Source of the DNA: Ruminococcus sp. FC2018
GTDB taxonomy: Bacteria > Bacillota > Clostridia > Oscillospirales > Ruminococcaceae
Assembly: GCF_000621805.1 (NCBI RefSeq)
Contig: NZ_JHXH01000005.1
Coordinates: 62,001-126,000, forward strand
Reading direction: 5' to 3'
Length of the DNA: 64,000 nt
Shown piece by piece: positions 25,911 through 36,300 of this stretch. The first letter of the stretch is position 1, and the number at the start of each line of letters is the position of its first letter. A program made the position numbers and the translations under genes. The notes under the pieces were generated by a model that saw only the letters and a program-made list of their open reading frames with translations, searched no databases and was not told the origin of the DNA.

Positions 25911-27755
25911 ATGAAACTGCTCTGTCTTAGGAAAAAGAGAATAATGTTTTCGGTGCTTTGTGCTGCCCTGGCTTTGCTAACGGCGGTGCAAAGCACTGCT
26001 GCGCCCTATAACACCGTATATGCAGCCGAAAGCAGCACCACCGATGAAAGCAACAATGCCGTGGGCGGCAAGGTGCTTGACGATGTGCTGGGGGAGATCA
26101 TTTTCTATCGCTGGGAAAGGTTCAACGGTAATAATTATCCCAAGGATAATAAATGGCATCCGCTGCTCACGCTGTGGGGAGCAAGCAGATCAAAGGTGCT
26201 CAACCCTGCTGCGCCATCTGAGATCTATCTCCAGGATGCCCATGCAGTCATCGAGGGTGCGAAATGGTTTGGCAGAGACGGAAACGGGATCTTCCCTCTT
26301 TCCGACTATAACGACCGCAGATTCTCTTCATACAAGGGAACGAACCTTAATGTTGACCCCAACGGTGCAGCTGCTTTGAAGGCTCACGATACCGCAAATT
26401 ACCAAGAACTGAAGGACGGTATCAACAAAAACGTGTTCTATACGACCAGTAATTATAACTGCACCTTTGCTCGTTATGGGGGAATTGAAGAATATACCAA
26501 GTGTCCCTATTTCATGATCGGCATTTCCAACGGCAAGGATGCGGCAGCGACTTCGCTTATGTCTACCAAAAGCGATTATATCATCAATCTTCCCAACGGA
26601 GCGGAAAAAGCCAGTTCCGCCCAGAAAAGCGGTCAGATGAAGCTTACCAAGGAGAATGAGCGTGTTGCGTCCTATGAGAATATCGTTTTTCAGAACGACG
26701 GCAAAGGTCAGTATCACATATATGATTATAACACCAGCGACCCGAGCGTTTATCTCGTGTTGCAGGATAATTTCTTTATAGGAGAATCAAAGTTCGATTT
26801 TGGCGGAGGCTATTTCAACGACCAGTTCACCGCCGATGCCGAGACAGCTGATATCTATTTCGGCGAGGCTTTCCGTTACTCTGCCGTTATGGAGGATACC
26901 ACTGTGGGCAGCGGACAGATCCTTTCTATCTCTGCAAACGATTATGTTGACGCCAAAGGTGATATCCAGTCGCAAAATGGTGTAATGATCCCCAACGGAA
27001 AAACGCTTACCATTGAAAAGGGCGGCGTTTTAAGCATAAGCGGCGATCTTATCAACAATGGAACGATAATAAATAAGGGCGGCACTATCCTTATAAAAAA
27101 GGGCGGAAATGTGTATCCCTTCCGTTCAGGCTCTACCCCCTCCAAAAACGGCTGCGGCACAATAAAATGTCTCGGCGGCGATATTATCATCAAAGAAGGC
27201 GGAGCACTTTATGCAGGTATGAATGATGAAGTGGGAAATATCGTCCCATTTTATATGGACGAGAACTCCACGCTCATAAACCAGGGACTGCTGGTGTACG
27301 GCGCTATGCGCCTGGGCGAAGGCGCAAGGGTGGAGTGCTATGACAATTCAAAAACCTATGGCTCGTGGTTTATGGGAAATTTCAAAGAGAGTGCCACTGA
27401 TATGAGCAAACTGACTTATTCGCAGAAACAAACAGTCCTTAAAGCATTTGACGAGCACGGCTTCAGCTATATATACGATGAAAAAGCGAATATTGTAACT
27501 AGCTGGAAGCTTGCTCCTACCGAGCAGCTTGATATGCTGCCAAAGTACAGCAGTTACTTTTTGAACAACAACACCGGTTCGCTGTCAGGTCAGCTGGCGA
27601 AGGCAAGTATTACCGCAAAGCCCGGCACCCAGGGAGCATATCTTCCCGATAAGATCTCAGATGCCGGCAAGCCGCATTATCTGGTGAGCTCCAGCGCATT
27701 GCTGGACGACAACCACTTTGACAAAAGATTGAAAACGGAGACGCTTACGATATGA
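25911..27755 (+). CDS. Large secreted protein with beta-helix-like repeats
   Basis: 614 residues. A signal peptide (basic start, hydrophobic 12-30, cleavage probably near AAPYN or YAAES) is followed by a large extracellular domain. From about 345 to 475 short repeats such as NGKTLTIEKGGVLSISG and NKGGTILIKKGG have the rhythm of a right-handed beta-helix. No sortase motif or C-terminal anchor is visible. It lies between the pilin and the coupling ATPase and overlaps the latter by four bases, so it is probably an exported part of the same apparatus. Family not recognised. Confidence 0.8.
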   Translation: MKLLCLRKKRIMFSVLCAALALLTAVQSTAAPYNTVYAAESSTTDESNNAVGGKVLDDVLGEIIFYRWERFNGNNYPKDNKWHPLLTLWGASRSKVLNPAAPSEIYLQDAHAVIEGAKWFGRDGNGIFPLSDYNDRRFSSYKGTNLNVDPNGAAALKAHDTANYQELKDGINKNVFYTTSNYNCTFARYGGIEEYTKCPYFMIGISNGKDAAATSLMSTKSDYIINLPNGAEKASSAQKSGQMKLTKENERVASYENIVFQNDGKGQYHIYDYNTSDPSVYLVLQDNFFIGESKFDFGGGYFNDQFTADAETADIYFGEAFRYSAVMEDTTVGSGQILSISANDYVDAKGDIQSQNGVMIPNGKTLTIEKGGVLSISGDLINNGTIINKGGTILIKKGGNVYPFRSGSTPSKNGCGTIKCLGGDIIIKEGGALYAGMNDEVGNIVPFYMDENSTLINQGLLVYGAMRLGEGARVECYDNSKTYGSWFMGNFKESATDMSKLTYSQKQTVLKAFDEHGFSYIYDEKANIVTSWKLAPTEQLDMLPKYSSYFLNNNTGSLSGQLAKASITAKPGTQGAYLPDKISDAGKPHYLVSSSALLDDNHFDKRLKTETLTI

Positions 27756-29764
27756 GGGAATTTTTCAGCAAGATCCCGAAGAAAACAATAATCCGAAACA
27801 TTATAATAGCTGTGCTCATTCAGGGGCTCGGCGGATTTGGTGTGCGCACCCTTATGGATTTCATAAGTTCCCTGGGTCCTGATAGGAGCTTTAAAGTTCA
27901 CCCCGAGTATTTCCTCAGCGCTACTACATGGCTCATCGGCTTTGTAGCAGTGGTGGCTATCGGGGTGATATGGCTTTTTTCAAGCAATAATCTTGACCTT
28001 ATGCTGGGTACAGGCAAAGGTCTTCTGGGCAAGGACGGCAAAATAGATGTGGTAAAGGGCGGACTTGAAAACAGCCGATTTCTTACCGATAAAGAGCGTG
28101 ACAGCTTTTTCCCGGAGTATGTTTATGATGATTTGAAAGACTGCAAGAAGGACGGAATACCCGTCAGAGCGGTGCTGGATAAAAACAAAAAGCTTCAGGT
28201 CAACTTCCTTTCCGGTGCCCACAGCCTTATAATAGGTGCTACCGGTTCAGGTAAGACCACTACTTTCATTAACCCGATGATACAGCTGCTTGGTGCTACC
28301 GACTGCGGCAGCTCTATGATAATGACAGACCCAAAGGGCGAGCTTTTCTCCCTTCATTCCCAGTTCTTAAAGGAGCGGGGCTATAATGTGCTGCTGCTGG
28401 ATCTGCGTGATACCTATTCCTCAAGCCGCTGGAATCCCCTTGGCGACATCTGGGATATGTATCAGGACTATGCTCAGATGGGAAAGGGCATTATTGCCCA
28501 CAGAGACAGCATGAACGAATATCCCGACCTCAAGCGTCCTGACGGAGATGCCCGGGAGGGAGAGATGTGGTTCGAGTGGCGAGGAAATGCCTACGCCGAT
28601 CCGACCCACTGTCAGGACGATGTATCGGTGCGCCGGCAGCAGGTATATGACGAAATGTATGAGGACTTAAATGACCTGATATCTGTTATCTGCCCGGTGG
28701 AAAATGAGAAGGACCCGGTGTGGGAAAAAGGCGCCCGCTCTATTATAATGGCGACCTGCCTGGCTATGCTTGAGGATTCGGAAGACCCAAGACTTGACAT
28801 GACCAAGGAAAAGTTCAACTTTTTTAATATCAATAAAGCACTTACCAACTCCGAGAACGAGTTTCAGGCACTTAAAGATTACTTCAAAGGCAGAAATAAG
28901 CTCTCCCAGGCGTATACCCTGTCCAGACAGGTGCTTTCCGCTGCGGATACCACTCTTTCGTCCTATATGTCCATAACCTTTGATAAACTCAATATGTTCA
29001 ATGACCGTGGACTGTGTGGTCTTACCAGTGCAACTGATGTGGATGCGGCATCGTTTGCGGATAAACCCACCGCACTGTTTCTGAAGATACCCGACGAAAA
29101 GGATACCAGGCATGGTCTTGCGGCTGTGTTTGTACTTTGTATGTATAAGGCGCTTATCAAAGTTGCCTCTGCAAGAGAGGATCTTTCACTTCCCAGAAAC
29201 GTTTATTTTATTCTGGACGAGTTCGGTAATATGCCTAAGATCGAGAAATTTGATAAGATGATAACCGTAGGTCGCTCCAGAAAGATATGGTTCAATATGG
29301 TCGTTCAGTCATATTCCCAGCTTTCAAATGTCTATGGAAACGAGGTCGCTGATATCGTTAAATCCAACTGTGGAATGAAAATGTTTATCGGTTCAAACGA
29401 TATAGGCACCTGCGAGGAGTTCTCAAAGCTGTGCGGAAATATGACCGTGAGAACCACAAGCACATCTTCTGCTATCGGCGGCAAGGAAGGGGATATAAAT
29501 CTTTCCAGCCAGACGCAGGTACGACCGCTTATTTACCCAAGCGAGCTTCAGATGCTCAATAATAAAGAATCTACAGGTAATGCTATTATAGTTACCTTTG
29601 GTAATTATCCCCTTAAAACCAAGTATACACCAAGCTATCAATGCCCCTATTACAAAATGGGCACTATGGACATGGGCGAGCTGAGAAGTCATATGTTCAG
29701 AGCAAATGAGGTGTACTACGACCTTGAAGTGAGAAATGAGATAGTTCTCGGAGAAACAAGCTGA
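27752..29764 (+). CDS. VirD4/TraG-family type IV coupling ATPase
   Basis: 670 residues. Two N-terminal membrane helices (about 15-38 and 57-78), then the motor domain with Walker A GATGSGKT (162-169) and Walker B YFILDEFGNMPKI (about 485). QSYSQLSNVYG and the C-terminal half complete the TraG/VirD4 pattern. These hexameric ATPases recruit substrates, DNA-protein or protein, to a type IV secretion channel. ATG 27752 overlaps the previous stop. Its presence without a relaxase in the window suggests protein substrates or a relaxase elsewhere. Confidence 0.93.
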   Translation: MREFFSKIPKKTIIRNIIIAVLIQGLGGFGVRTLMDFISSLGPDRSFKVHPEYFLSATTWLIGFVAVVAIGVIWLFSSNNLDLMLGTGKGLLGKDGKIDVVKGGLENSRFLTDKERDSFFPEYVYDDLKDCKKDGIPVRAVLDKNKKLQVNFLSGAHSLIIGATGSGKTTTFINPMIQLLGATDCGSSMIMTDPKGELFSLHSQFLKERGYNVLLLDLRDTYSSSRWNPLGDIWDMYQDYAQMGKGIIAHRDSMNEYPDLKRPDGDAREGEMWFEWRGNAYADPTHCQDDVSVRRQQVYDEMYEDLNDLISVICPVENEKDPVWEKGARSIIMATCLAMLEDSEDPRLDMTKEKFNFFNINKALTNSENEFQALKDYFKGRNKLSQAYTLSRQVLSAADTTLSSYMSITFDKLNMFNDRGLCGLTSATDVDAASFADKPTALFLKIPDEKDTRHGLAAVFVLCMYKALIKVASAREDLSLPRNVYFILDEFGNMPKIEKFDKMITVGRSRKIWFNMVVQSYSQLSNVYGNEVADIVKSNCGMKMFIGSNDIGTCEEFSKLCGNMTVRTTSTSSAIGGKEGDINLSSQTQVRPLIYPSELQMLNNKESTGNAIIVTFGNYPLKTKYTPSYQCPYYKMGTMDMGELRSHMFRANEVYYDLEVRNEIVLGETS

Positions 29765-29792
29765 CAGAATAAACATGAAGGGAGTGTAAGCA

Positions 29793-30737
29793 ATGTTGGC
29801 GGCTAAGCTGGTATCACTGTCTATGGCATTGGTCATGGCGACAAACGTCGTGGGCGGAGTGGATATGGACTACGAGGGCGAAGTGGATATATACACCGGC
29901 AAACCCTCAAGCAGCGAAGAATCATCCGACCGGCAGAGCATTGCTCTGGCAGACGGAAGCCTCTACGATACAGACTCGGAAATGTTTATCTATACAGCAC
30001 CAAACAGCAATCTGACTGTTACCTCCAGCGTTGCTGACGGAATGATAACCACAGATCCGGTCAGCCTCGAGGTGGACAGCAGTCTTTCAAGCGTTCTCTA
30101 CCTTGACGGTAAAGAGGATTCGGACATTGACTATAAAAAAATCGACAAAGAAGGAAAATACGCACTGGTCGTTACCGGAGCAGGGATAGATCAGCAGATT
30201 CTTTCCTTTACCATAGTCCCTAAGAAAACGGGATCGATCAACAGCTATAAGCTTCCCCTTGGCTTCGACCTTAAAGAGCTTCATATCTCCGGCAAAGAGG
30301 AAACGTTCAAGGACGTGAGTGTTGTGGATATGTCGCAAAATGGGGATTATGTCATTACATACCACTGTAACCTAACGGGAAAAGATTACGGACTAAGCGT
30401 CACAATAGACCACGATCCGCCTGATGTTACTCTTGATGGAGTGAAGGACGGTTATGCCAGAGGTCCCGTCACTGTAAAGGACTATTCAAAGGACGATACG
30501 TTCAGCGTACTGCTCAACGGTGAGGATTACAAGTTTCCCGAGGATGACACGCTGACACTTCCGGGGAAATATGAGCTTACTATAACAGACGATGCGGGAA
30601 ATACAGTGACAGAAACATTTGAAATAAAGTTCTACCTTAATTATCAGGGACTTTTGTTCGGCATTTTGTTTTTGGCAGTAATAGCAGCAGCGATCGGATA
30701 TATGATCTGGTCAAGAAAGAAATTGAGAGTGAGATAA
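29793..30737 (+). CDS. Signal-anchored surface protein of the T4SS-like operon
   Basis: 314 residues. A short hydrophobic N-terminus (signal peptide, about 1-22), an acidic Ser-rich stretch, beta-rich domains and, before the end, an immunoglobulin-like segment (DHDPPDVTLDGVKDGYARGPV to ETFEIKF). A C-terminal membrane helix (about 287-306) and basic tail WSRKKLRVR anchor it with the bulk outside. The gene starts 28 bases after the coupling ATPase and ends 4 bases before the VirB6-like gene. Probably a structural surface component; no family assigned. Confidence 0.75.
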   Translation: MLAAKLVSLSMALVMATNVVGGVDMDYEGEVDIYTGKPSSSEESSDRQSIALADGSLYDTDSEMFIYTAPNSNLTVTSSVADGMITTDPVSLEVDSSLSSVLYLDGKEDSDIDYKKIDKEGKYALVVTGAGIDQQILSFTIVPKKTGSINSYKLPLGFDLKELHISGKEETFKDVSVVDMSQNGDYVITYHCNLTGKDYGLSVTIDHDPPDVTLDGVKDGYARGPVTVKDYSKDDTFSVLLNGEDYKFPEDDTLTLPGKYELTITDDAGNTVTETFEIKFYLNYQGLLFGILFLAVIAAAIGYMIWSRKKLRVR

Positions 30738-30741
30738 AAGT

Positions 30742-33288
30742 ATGAGCGGCGTTGTAGACCAGCTGATTGAAAAACTGGATAATTTTCTCGGTCGTTTACT
30801 GTATGCGATCGAAAGGATAGTGTGCCTGTTTATTAGCTGGCTTCAGCAGCTTTTCGGCGTTTTTACAGGTATCACACCCGCAAAATATAATAATAACGAT
30901 GAGTACCTGATAAACGTGTTCTTCGGCAATAAGGTCGTTAATGCGATCTACTGGGGCATGGCGGCTATCGGTATAGTCATGGTGTTTATATTCACCATTA
31001 TGGCTGTAACACGCAAGGGCTTTGACCTGGATGACAAGATGCGCCAGTCCCACGGACAGATACTGCGTTCTTTTATGCGAAGCATCTTTATTATCATCAG
31101 CCTTTCGCTGTTTATGACCATAACCATAAGCTTTACAAATGTGCTTATGGACTCTGTAAACGATGTCTTTAACAACGCCCCCACCCTTGTGGACGGCAGC
31201 ACTCATATCGAGTATACCAACGAGCAGTTTGCTGCCATGGGAAGGATATTCAATACCGTGGGCAACTACTCGCTTAACCCGTCGAGCAATAACAGGTATA
31301 ATCTGAACACCTGCTATAATGAGATCAGGGCAGATCTTAAATATCTTTCCGATACGGGAGTTTTTGATTACTACTATACCGATACGGAAAACGGTAAGCA
31401 GAAAAACACCTGGCAGTCCGTTTTGCAGGAGCTGGCTACGGCTGCGGATTTCAATAAGGAACAGCCTGTGGATAAATACGAGGAAAGTATTGCCAATGCG
31501 CTTAATCACTGCAAGCAGATCCTTATGAACGATTACAGCTTCCATGCTCTGCAGGAGTATGACAGGACTCGTCAGTATAATAAAGATGAAGTTTCGCTGG
31601 ATCGTGTCCTTTTCCTCAGCGGTACAATGGGTATAGGCAATAACGCCGCCGCAAAGAACGATGCGTTCAATAAAAATCCGGATATGCTGGACAATGTGCG
31701 AGCACCGTATTATATGGGCGATAAGAGCATATATGACCTGGATCAGGTCAATGAGGATTTCTATGTTTCGTTCACAAGGATGAACTATCTGCTTATCTAT
31801 CTGGTGGGCATCGCCATAGTGGTAAATATGGCGATCATAATTGTGAACTGTATAGTGCGGATATTCAATCTTCTGTTTTTGTACATAATCGCACCGCCTA
31901 TCATAGCGGTCTCGCCGCTTGATGACGGAGGCAAGTTCAAGCAATGGCTTACAGCCTTCATAGTCCAGGCATTTTCTGTGTTCGCAACAGTGATCTCTAT
32001 GAGAATATTCCTGATATTTGTTCCTATCGTTATGAGACCCAGCCTTCAGCTCACAGAAAACTCGGTCATCAGTACCATGGGCAAGCTGGTTATGATATGG
32101 GCAGGAACAGTGGCTATCGAAAAGGCAAACGGACTGCTTACAGGTATCCTTGCAGACAATGCAGGGTGGCAGTCGATCATGGCGGGCAGCACCGCACAAG
32201 ATGTTAAGGGAAGTACAGTGGGCAGACTTGCAAGTGCCGCACAAAGCAAGGTGGAAGGTGCCGCTGCAGCTCCTGTTACAGCTGTGGCAGGCAAGGCTAT
32301 GGGTCTTGCAAAGGGAACTCTCAGTGCAGTAGGCAGAACTGCCGCATTGCCGTTCAGACCGCTTGTCGGCGCTATTTCTAATACGGCATCAAGGGTGGCT
32401 ATGGGCTTCAGCGGGATTGAGGATAAACTCTCAAACGCTGCAGTTTCATCTCCCGAGGACCTGAAAAGGCAGGATGACGCCAAACAGAAGCAGCAAGCAG
32501 AACAGGAGCGTAACGAACAAAGGAATTTCCGAAACGCAGTCGGAGGATACCTGGCAGGTCAGGCTCAGAAAAAATCTCAGCAACCCCCTCCTCAAAGACC
32601 GGGGATCGGTGGTCAAAAGGGTCCGTATAGTAAAGCGGAACAAAAACTGTTTGGTGTTGATGCCAACGGAAATGTTAATAATAGAAGAAGCGGCGCAGCA
32701 GGCGGTAACGTGCGCAAAAGAGTGCCCGATCCCGCAATGAAGGCACTTCTTAATAAGTACAAGAAGGATAATCCGCCGGGTGGCGATGCAACTGGCAGTG
32801 GAGCAGCTGGCAGTGGTGCAGCTGGCAGTGGAGCAGCTGGCAGTGGAGCAGCTGGCAGTGGAGCAGCAAACCATTCACGTCAGCTTGATCCGCAAGTGCA
32901 AAAACTGTTCGATGAGGGCGGCGATGCGCTGCCGCACAATCAGGGCGACCTTGCTCAGCAGAGCAAAGAACTTGATGAAATGCTCAAAGCTGTGGGAATA
33001 GATCCCGCTCAGGGAAACGATATTTTACCACAAAAAGGGCCGATAATTATCCCGCCCGAGTATTATGACACTCACAAGCTTGATGCAAAGACCAAGTCAA
33101 TGCTGCCTTATGACGATATGGGCAGGCTCAAGGATTCTGCCGATGTGAACAAAGCAGTAAGAGCAGCAAGAAGAGGCGGAGAACCCGAAGACCCGCCGGT
33201 AGGCTCTGTATTCTATGCCGATATGCTCAGTAAGAATAAAAAGAACAATAATATCAAGCCTCCTCCGCCAAGGAAAGGTAACCCTTAA
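30742..33288 (+). CDS. VirB6/TrbL-like polytopic membrane protein with a long cytoplasmic tail
   Basis: 848 residues. Several membrane helices: two near 70-130 and four or five between about 335 and 460, with an extracellular domain between them. The layout matches VirB6/TrbL channel proteins of Gram-positive type IV systems. From about 490 the chain becomes low-complexity (Ala, Gly, Gln, Pro) with a (GSGAA)n stretch at about 685-709. The length and repeat tail exceed the typical family size. ATG 30742 follows four bases after the preceding stop. Confidence 0.85.
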   Translation: MSGVVDQLIEKLDNFLGRLLYAIERIVCLFISWLQQLFGVFTGITPAKYNNNDEYLINVFFGNKVVNAIYWGMAAIGIVMVFIFTIMAVTRKGFDLDDKMRQSHGQILRSFMRSIFIIISLSLFMTITISFTNVLMDSVNDVFNNAPTLVDGSTHIEYTNEQFAAMGRIFNTVGNYSLNPSSNNRYNLNTCYNEIRADLKYLSDTGVFDYYYTDTENGKQKNTWQSVLQELATAADFNKEQPVDKYEESIANALNHCKQILMNDYSFHALQEYDRTRQYNKDEVSLDRVLFLSGTMGIGNNAAAKNDAFNKNPDMLDNVRAPYYMGDKSIYDLDQVNEDFYVSFTRMNYLLIYLVGIAIVVNMAIIIVNCIVRIFNLLFLYIIAPPIIAVSPLDDGGKFKQWLTAFIVQAFSVFATVISMRIFLIFVPIVMRPSLQLTENSVISTMGKLVMIWAGTVAIEKANGLLTGILADNAGWQSIMAGSTAQDVKGSTVGRLASAAQSKVEGAAAAPVTAVAGKAMGLAKGTLSAVGRTAALPFRPLVGAISNTASRVAMGFSGIEDKLSNAAVSSPEDLKRQDDAKQKQQAEQERNEQRNFRNAVGGYLAGQAQKKSQQPPPQRPGIGGQKGPYSKAEQKLFGVDANGNVNNRRSGAAGGNVRKRVPDPAMKALLNKYKKDNPPGGDATGSGAAGSGAAGSGAAGSGAAGSGAANHSRQLDPQVQKLFDEGGDALPHNQGDLAQQSKELDEMLKAVGIDPAQGNDILPQKGPIIIPPEYYDTHKLDAKTKSMLPYDDMGRLKDSADVNKAVRAARRGGEPEDPPVGSVFYADMLSKNKKNNNIKPPPPRKGNP
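32794..32868 (+). repeat. Tandem repeat inside the VirB6-like gene
   Basis: Five copies of a 15-base unit beginning GGCAGTGGAGCAGC, encoding Gly-Ser-Gly-Ala-Ala. Near-identical copies suggest recent slippage; the unit length preserves the frame, so copy number could vary between strains. Confidence 0.9.
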
Positions 33289-33322
33289 AACAAAACAACT
33301 ATTTATGAAAGGATAACGTACA

Positions 33323-36300
33323 ATGAGACTGATACCCGGAAAAACCAAAGTTAAAATTGAATTATTCCGTGGAATCACACTGGGTGACATTATTGTCGGT
33401 CTGGTGACACTTGGGCTGATAGCTCTGGTTATCCTTTCGACCATTCCCGGACGTCTATATATCGCCGTGGGTGTGCTTGCGGTGGGTATACTTCTGGTGT
33501 TGAGGATCGATTCACAGCCCAACTACAAGCTTATCCTCAATTTGCTCAAGTATCTGGCGTTCCCCAGAAATTACTGGAGGACATTCAGCGACAAGCACCT
33601 TATTTCCAGCACCACAGAGACTAAAAAAGGCGATCATTGGAAAGAGTTTTTCTCGGATAAGTACCAGCCGGATGAGGACTATTCTCTGCGTGAGAGCATA
33701 GAGAATATAATGGAGCAGAAAAAGCAGCGCAAAGAGGAAGACAAGCGCCTTGCAAGCAGAGAGATCTCCGATAAGGAGAAAAATGCTATCTGGCAGGAAA
33801 GAAAAGAAAGAGAATCTGCGGCAGCAAAGAAAAAAGAAGAGAATAAAGATACTGCAAATAAAAATAGTAAAGATATTGAAGATATAATTCCTTTTACGGG
33901 GATAAGCGGCGGCTTTGTGGAGTATAATGGAAAGTACTACGGAACAGTCATCGAGATCGACCCTGTGGAGTTTCGCTTTTTCAGCCAGTACAGGAGAGAT
34001 TCATCTATTGAGAACTGCTTTGGTAAAATTCTTCGTTCACTCAAAATGGACTATTCTGCCAACATGATCAAAATAGACCGCCCTGTTATATACGACAAGA
34101 CCCTTGACAGGGAGTACGATAAGCTTGACGAGCTGAAAGCTTCCTATGAAAAAGGACTGCTTACGGAAGACGAGCTGAAAAGCCGTGTGGAGATACAGTA
34201 TGACCGTATCAATGCTGTGCGGGATATTTGCTTTGACAACAAAGTAATTCAGCCGTTCTATTATTTCACACTTTTCAATATAGATAAGCGGCAGCTGCTG
34301 GTGGATACCGAGGCAGCCATATCTGCGTTTACTCAGGGAGAGCTGACAGTGCGCAGACTTGTCAGCGATAAAGAACTGGCAATATTCCTTAAATATACAA
34401 ACTATCTTGACTTTGACGAGCGTGATATAGAAAAGATAGATCCCAAGGACTATGTGAAATGGGCTATGCCCGAAAGCGTGTCCTTTACAACAAGAAGATC
34501 AGAGATCAACAAAATAATCACCCACCAGATGAGAGTGGTGGGTTATCCGTCTGATGTGGGCGATGCATGGCTTGCAGGGGTAATGTCTGTGCCCGCAACC
34601 AAAGTGGTGGTCAAAATAACTCCTATGGAGAGGACTAAGTCCATTCGTGCCATAGATCGTTCACTCCAGGAGCTGCGCAGCAGATTGATGACTACCGGTA
34701 TTGATTCAAAGCGTCTTGAGCTTGAGTCGCATATTGAAACTCTGGGACGTTTGCTGGTAACACTGCAGCAGGATAACGAAGCTTTGCTTACCGTTAATAT
34801 CTACATCAGTATGTATGACGCTATGAAGACCTCGGAGTTTGGCAGATCGGATGAGATGAAAGACTCCTCGCTTTCCGTCATAGCCGATATGAAAAAGACC
34901 GTTCGCCGTATATGGCAGGAAACAGGCATGAGACTTATGTCCATGGATTATTCCCAGCTTGAAGCCTTTATAGGTTCACAGGTCTCCGCATATGACCCAC
35001 TTCTGAGTGACGGACGTCATATGCCTTCCAACACCATAGCTGCAATGTACCCATGGATATATGCCCGTGTTTCCGATGAGGGCGGTATCCGTCTCGGCTC
35101 CCAGGACGGCGTTCCTGTGTTTATAGACTTTTTCCGCAGGGATTCGGAAAGAGTCAACTCCAATATGGTCATAATCGGTAAGTCCGGTTCAGGTAAATCC
35201 TACGGTACAAAAGCCCTGCTTACAAATATGGCTTCGGAGAATGCGAAGATCTTTGTACTTGACCCTGAGAATGAGTATACCGAGCTTGCAAATACGCTGC
35301 ACGGAAAAATAATAAATGTGGGCAATGCCAAGTACGGCAGGCTCAATCCTTTCCATATCATAACCACTCTTGAAGACGACGAGGAGGGCACAGACAGCAC
35401 TGGAACCGGTTTCTCGGCACATCTCCAGTTCCTTGAGGAATTCTTCAGACAGATCCTTCCCGATGTGGATAAGGAAGCCCTTGAACACCTCAATTCCATG
35501 GTGGAACGTCTGTATACCAATTTCGGGATAACTATGGAGACCGACCTTTCCAAGCTTTCCCCCGAGGATTATCCTGTCTTTGATGACCTTTATGACATAG
35601 TTCTTGAGGATTTCCAGCGTACTCAGAACGAGTATCTGAGAACTATGCTCCAGACACTTATGAACTATGTTTCAAAGTTCTCAACAGGCGGAAGAAACGC
35701 AAACATCTGGAACGGACCGTCCTCTGTCACTACTGAGGAAAACTTCTCCGTTTTCAACTTCCAGTCGCTGCTTGCAAACCGCAACTCGACTATTGCCAAT
35801 GCCCAGATGCTGCTTGTGCTAAAGTATATTGACAACGAAATAATCAAGAACCGTGATTATAACCGCAAATACGGTCTTAACAGAAAGATCGTGGTAGTTA
35901 TCGACGAGGCGCACGTTTTCATCGATACCAAGTTCCCCATTGCCCTGGACTTCATGTTCCAGCTTGCAAAGCGTATCCGTAAGTATAACGGTATGCAGAT
36001 AGTTATCACCCAGAATATAAAGGACTTTGTAGGCAGTGAGGAGATAGCAAGAAAATCCACAGCTATAATCAATGCCTGTCAGTATAGCTTTATCTTTGGC
36101 TTAGCACCTAATGATATGGACGATCTGTGCAAGCTCTATGAGAAAGCAGGCGGGATCAACGAGATCGAGCAGGATCAGATAGTGACCGCCCCCAGAGGTC
36201 TGGCATTTGCAGTTATGAGCCCCACCAGCCGTTCGTCGTTTACGATCGAGGTCCCCCAGACCATGGTGGATATGTTCGAGCAGCCGGATTATCAGTCACA

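Noticed and set aside
30796-32244. A 482-codon open frame on the minus strand
   Set aside because: It lies opposite the VirB6-like gene, is rich in Cys/His/Tyr with no coherent domain, has no ribosome site, and the plus-strand gene has clear homology and operon context.
32794-32868. Possible CRISPR-like repeat
   Set aside because: Units are contiguous without spacers and encode a protein repeat in frame.
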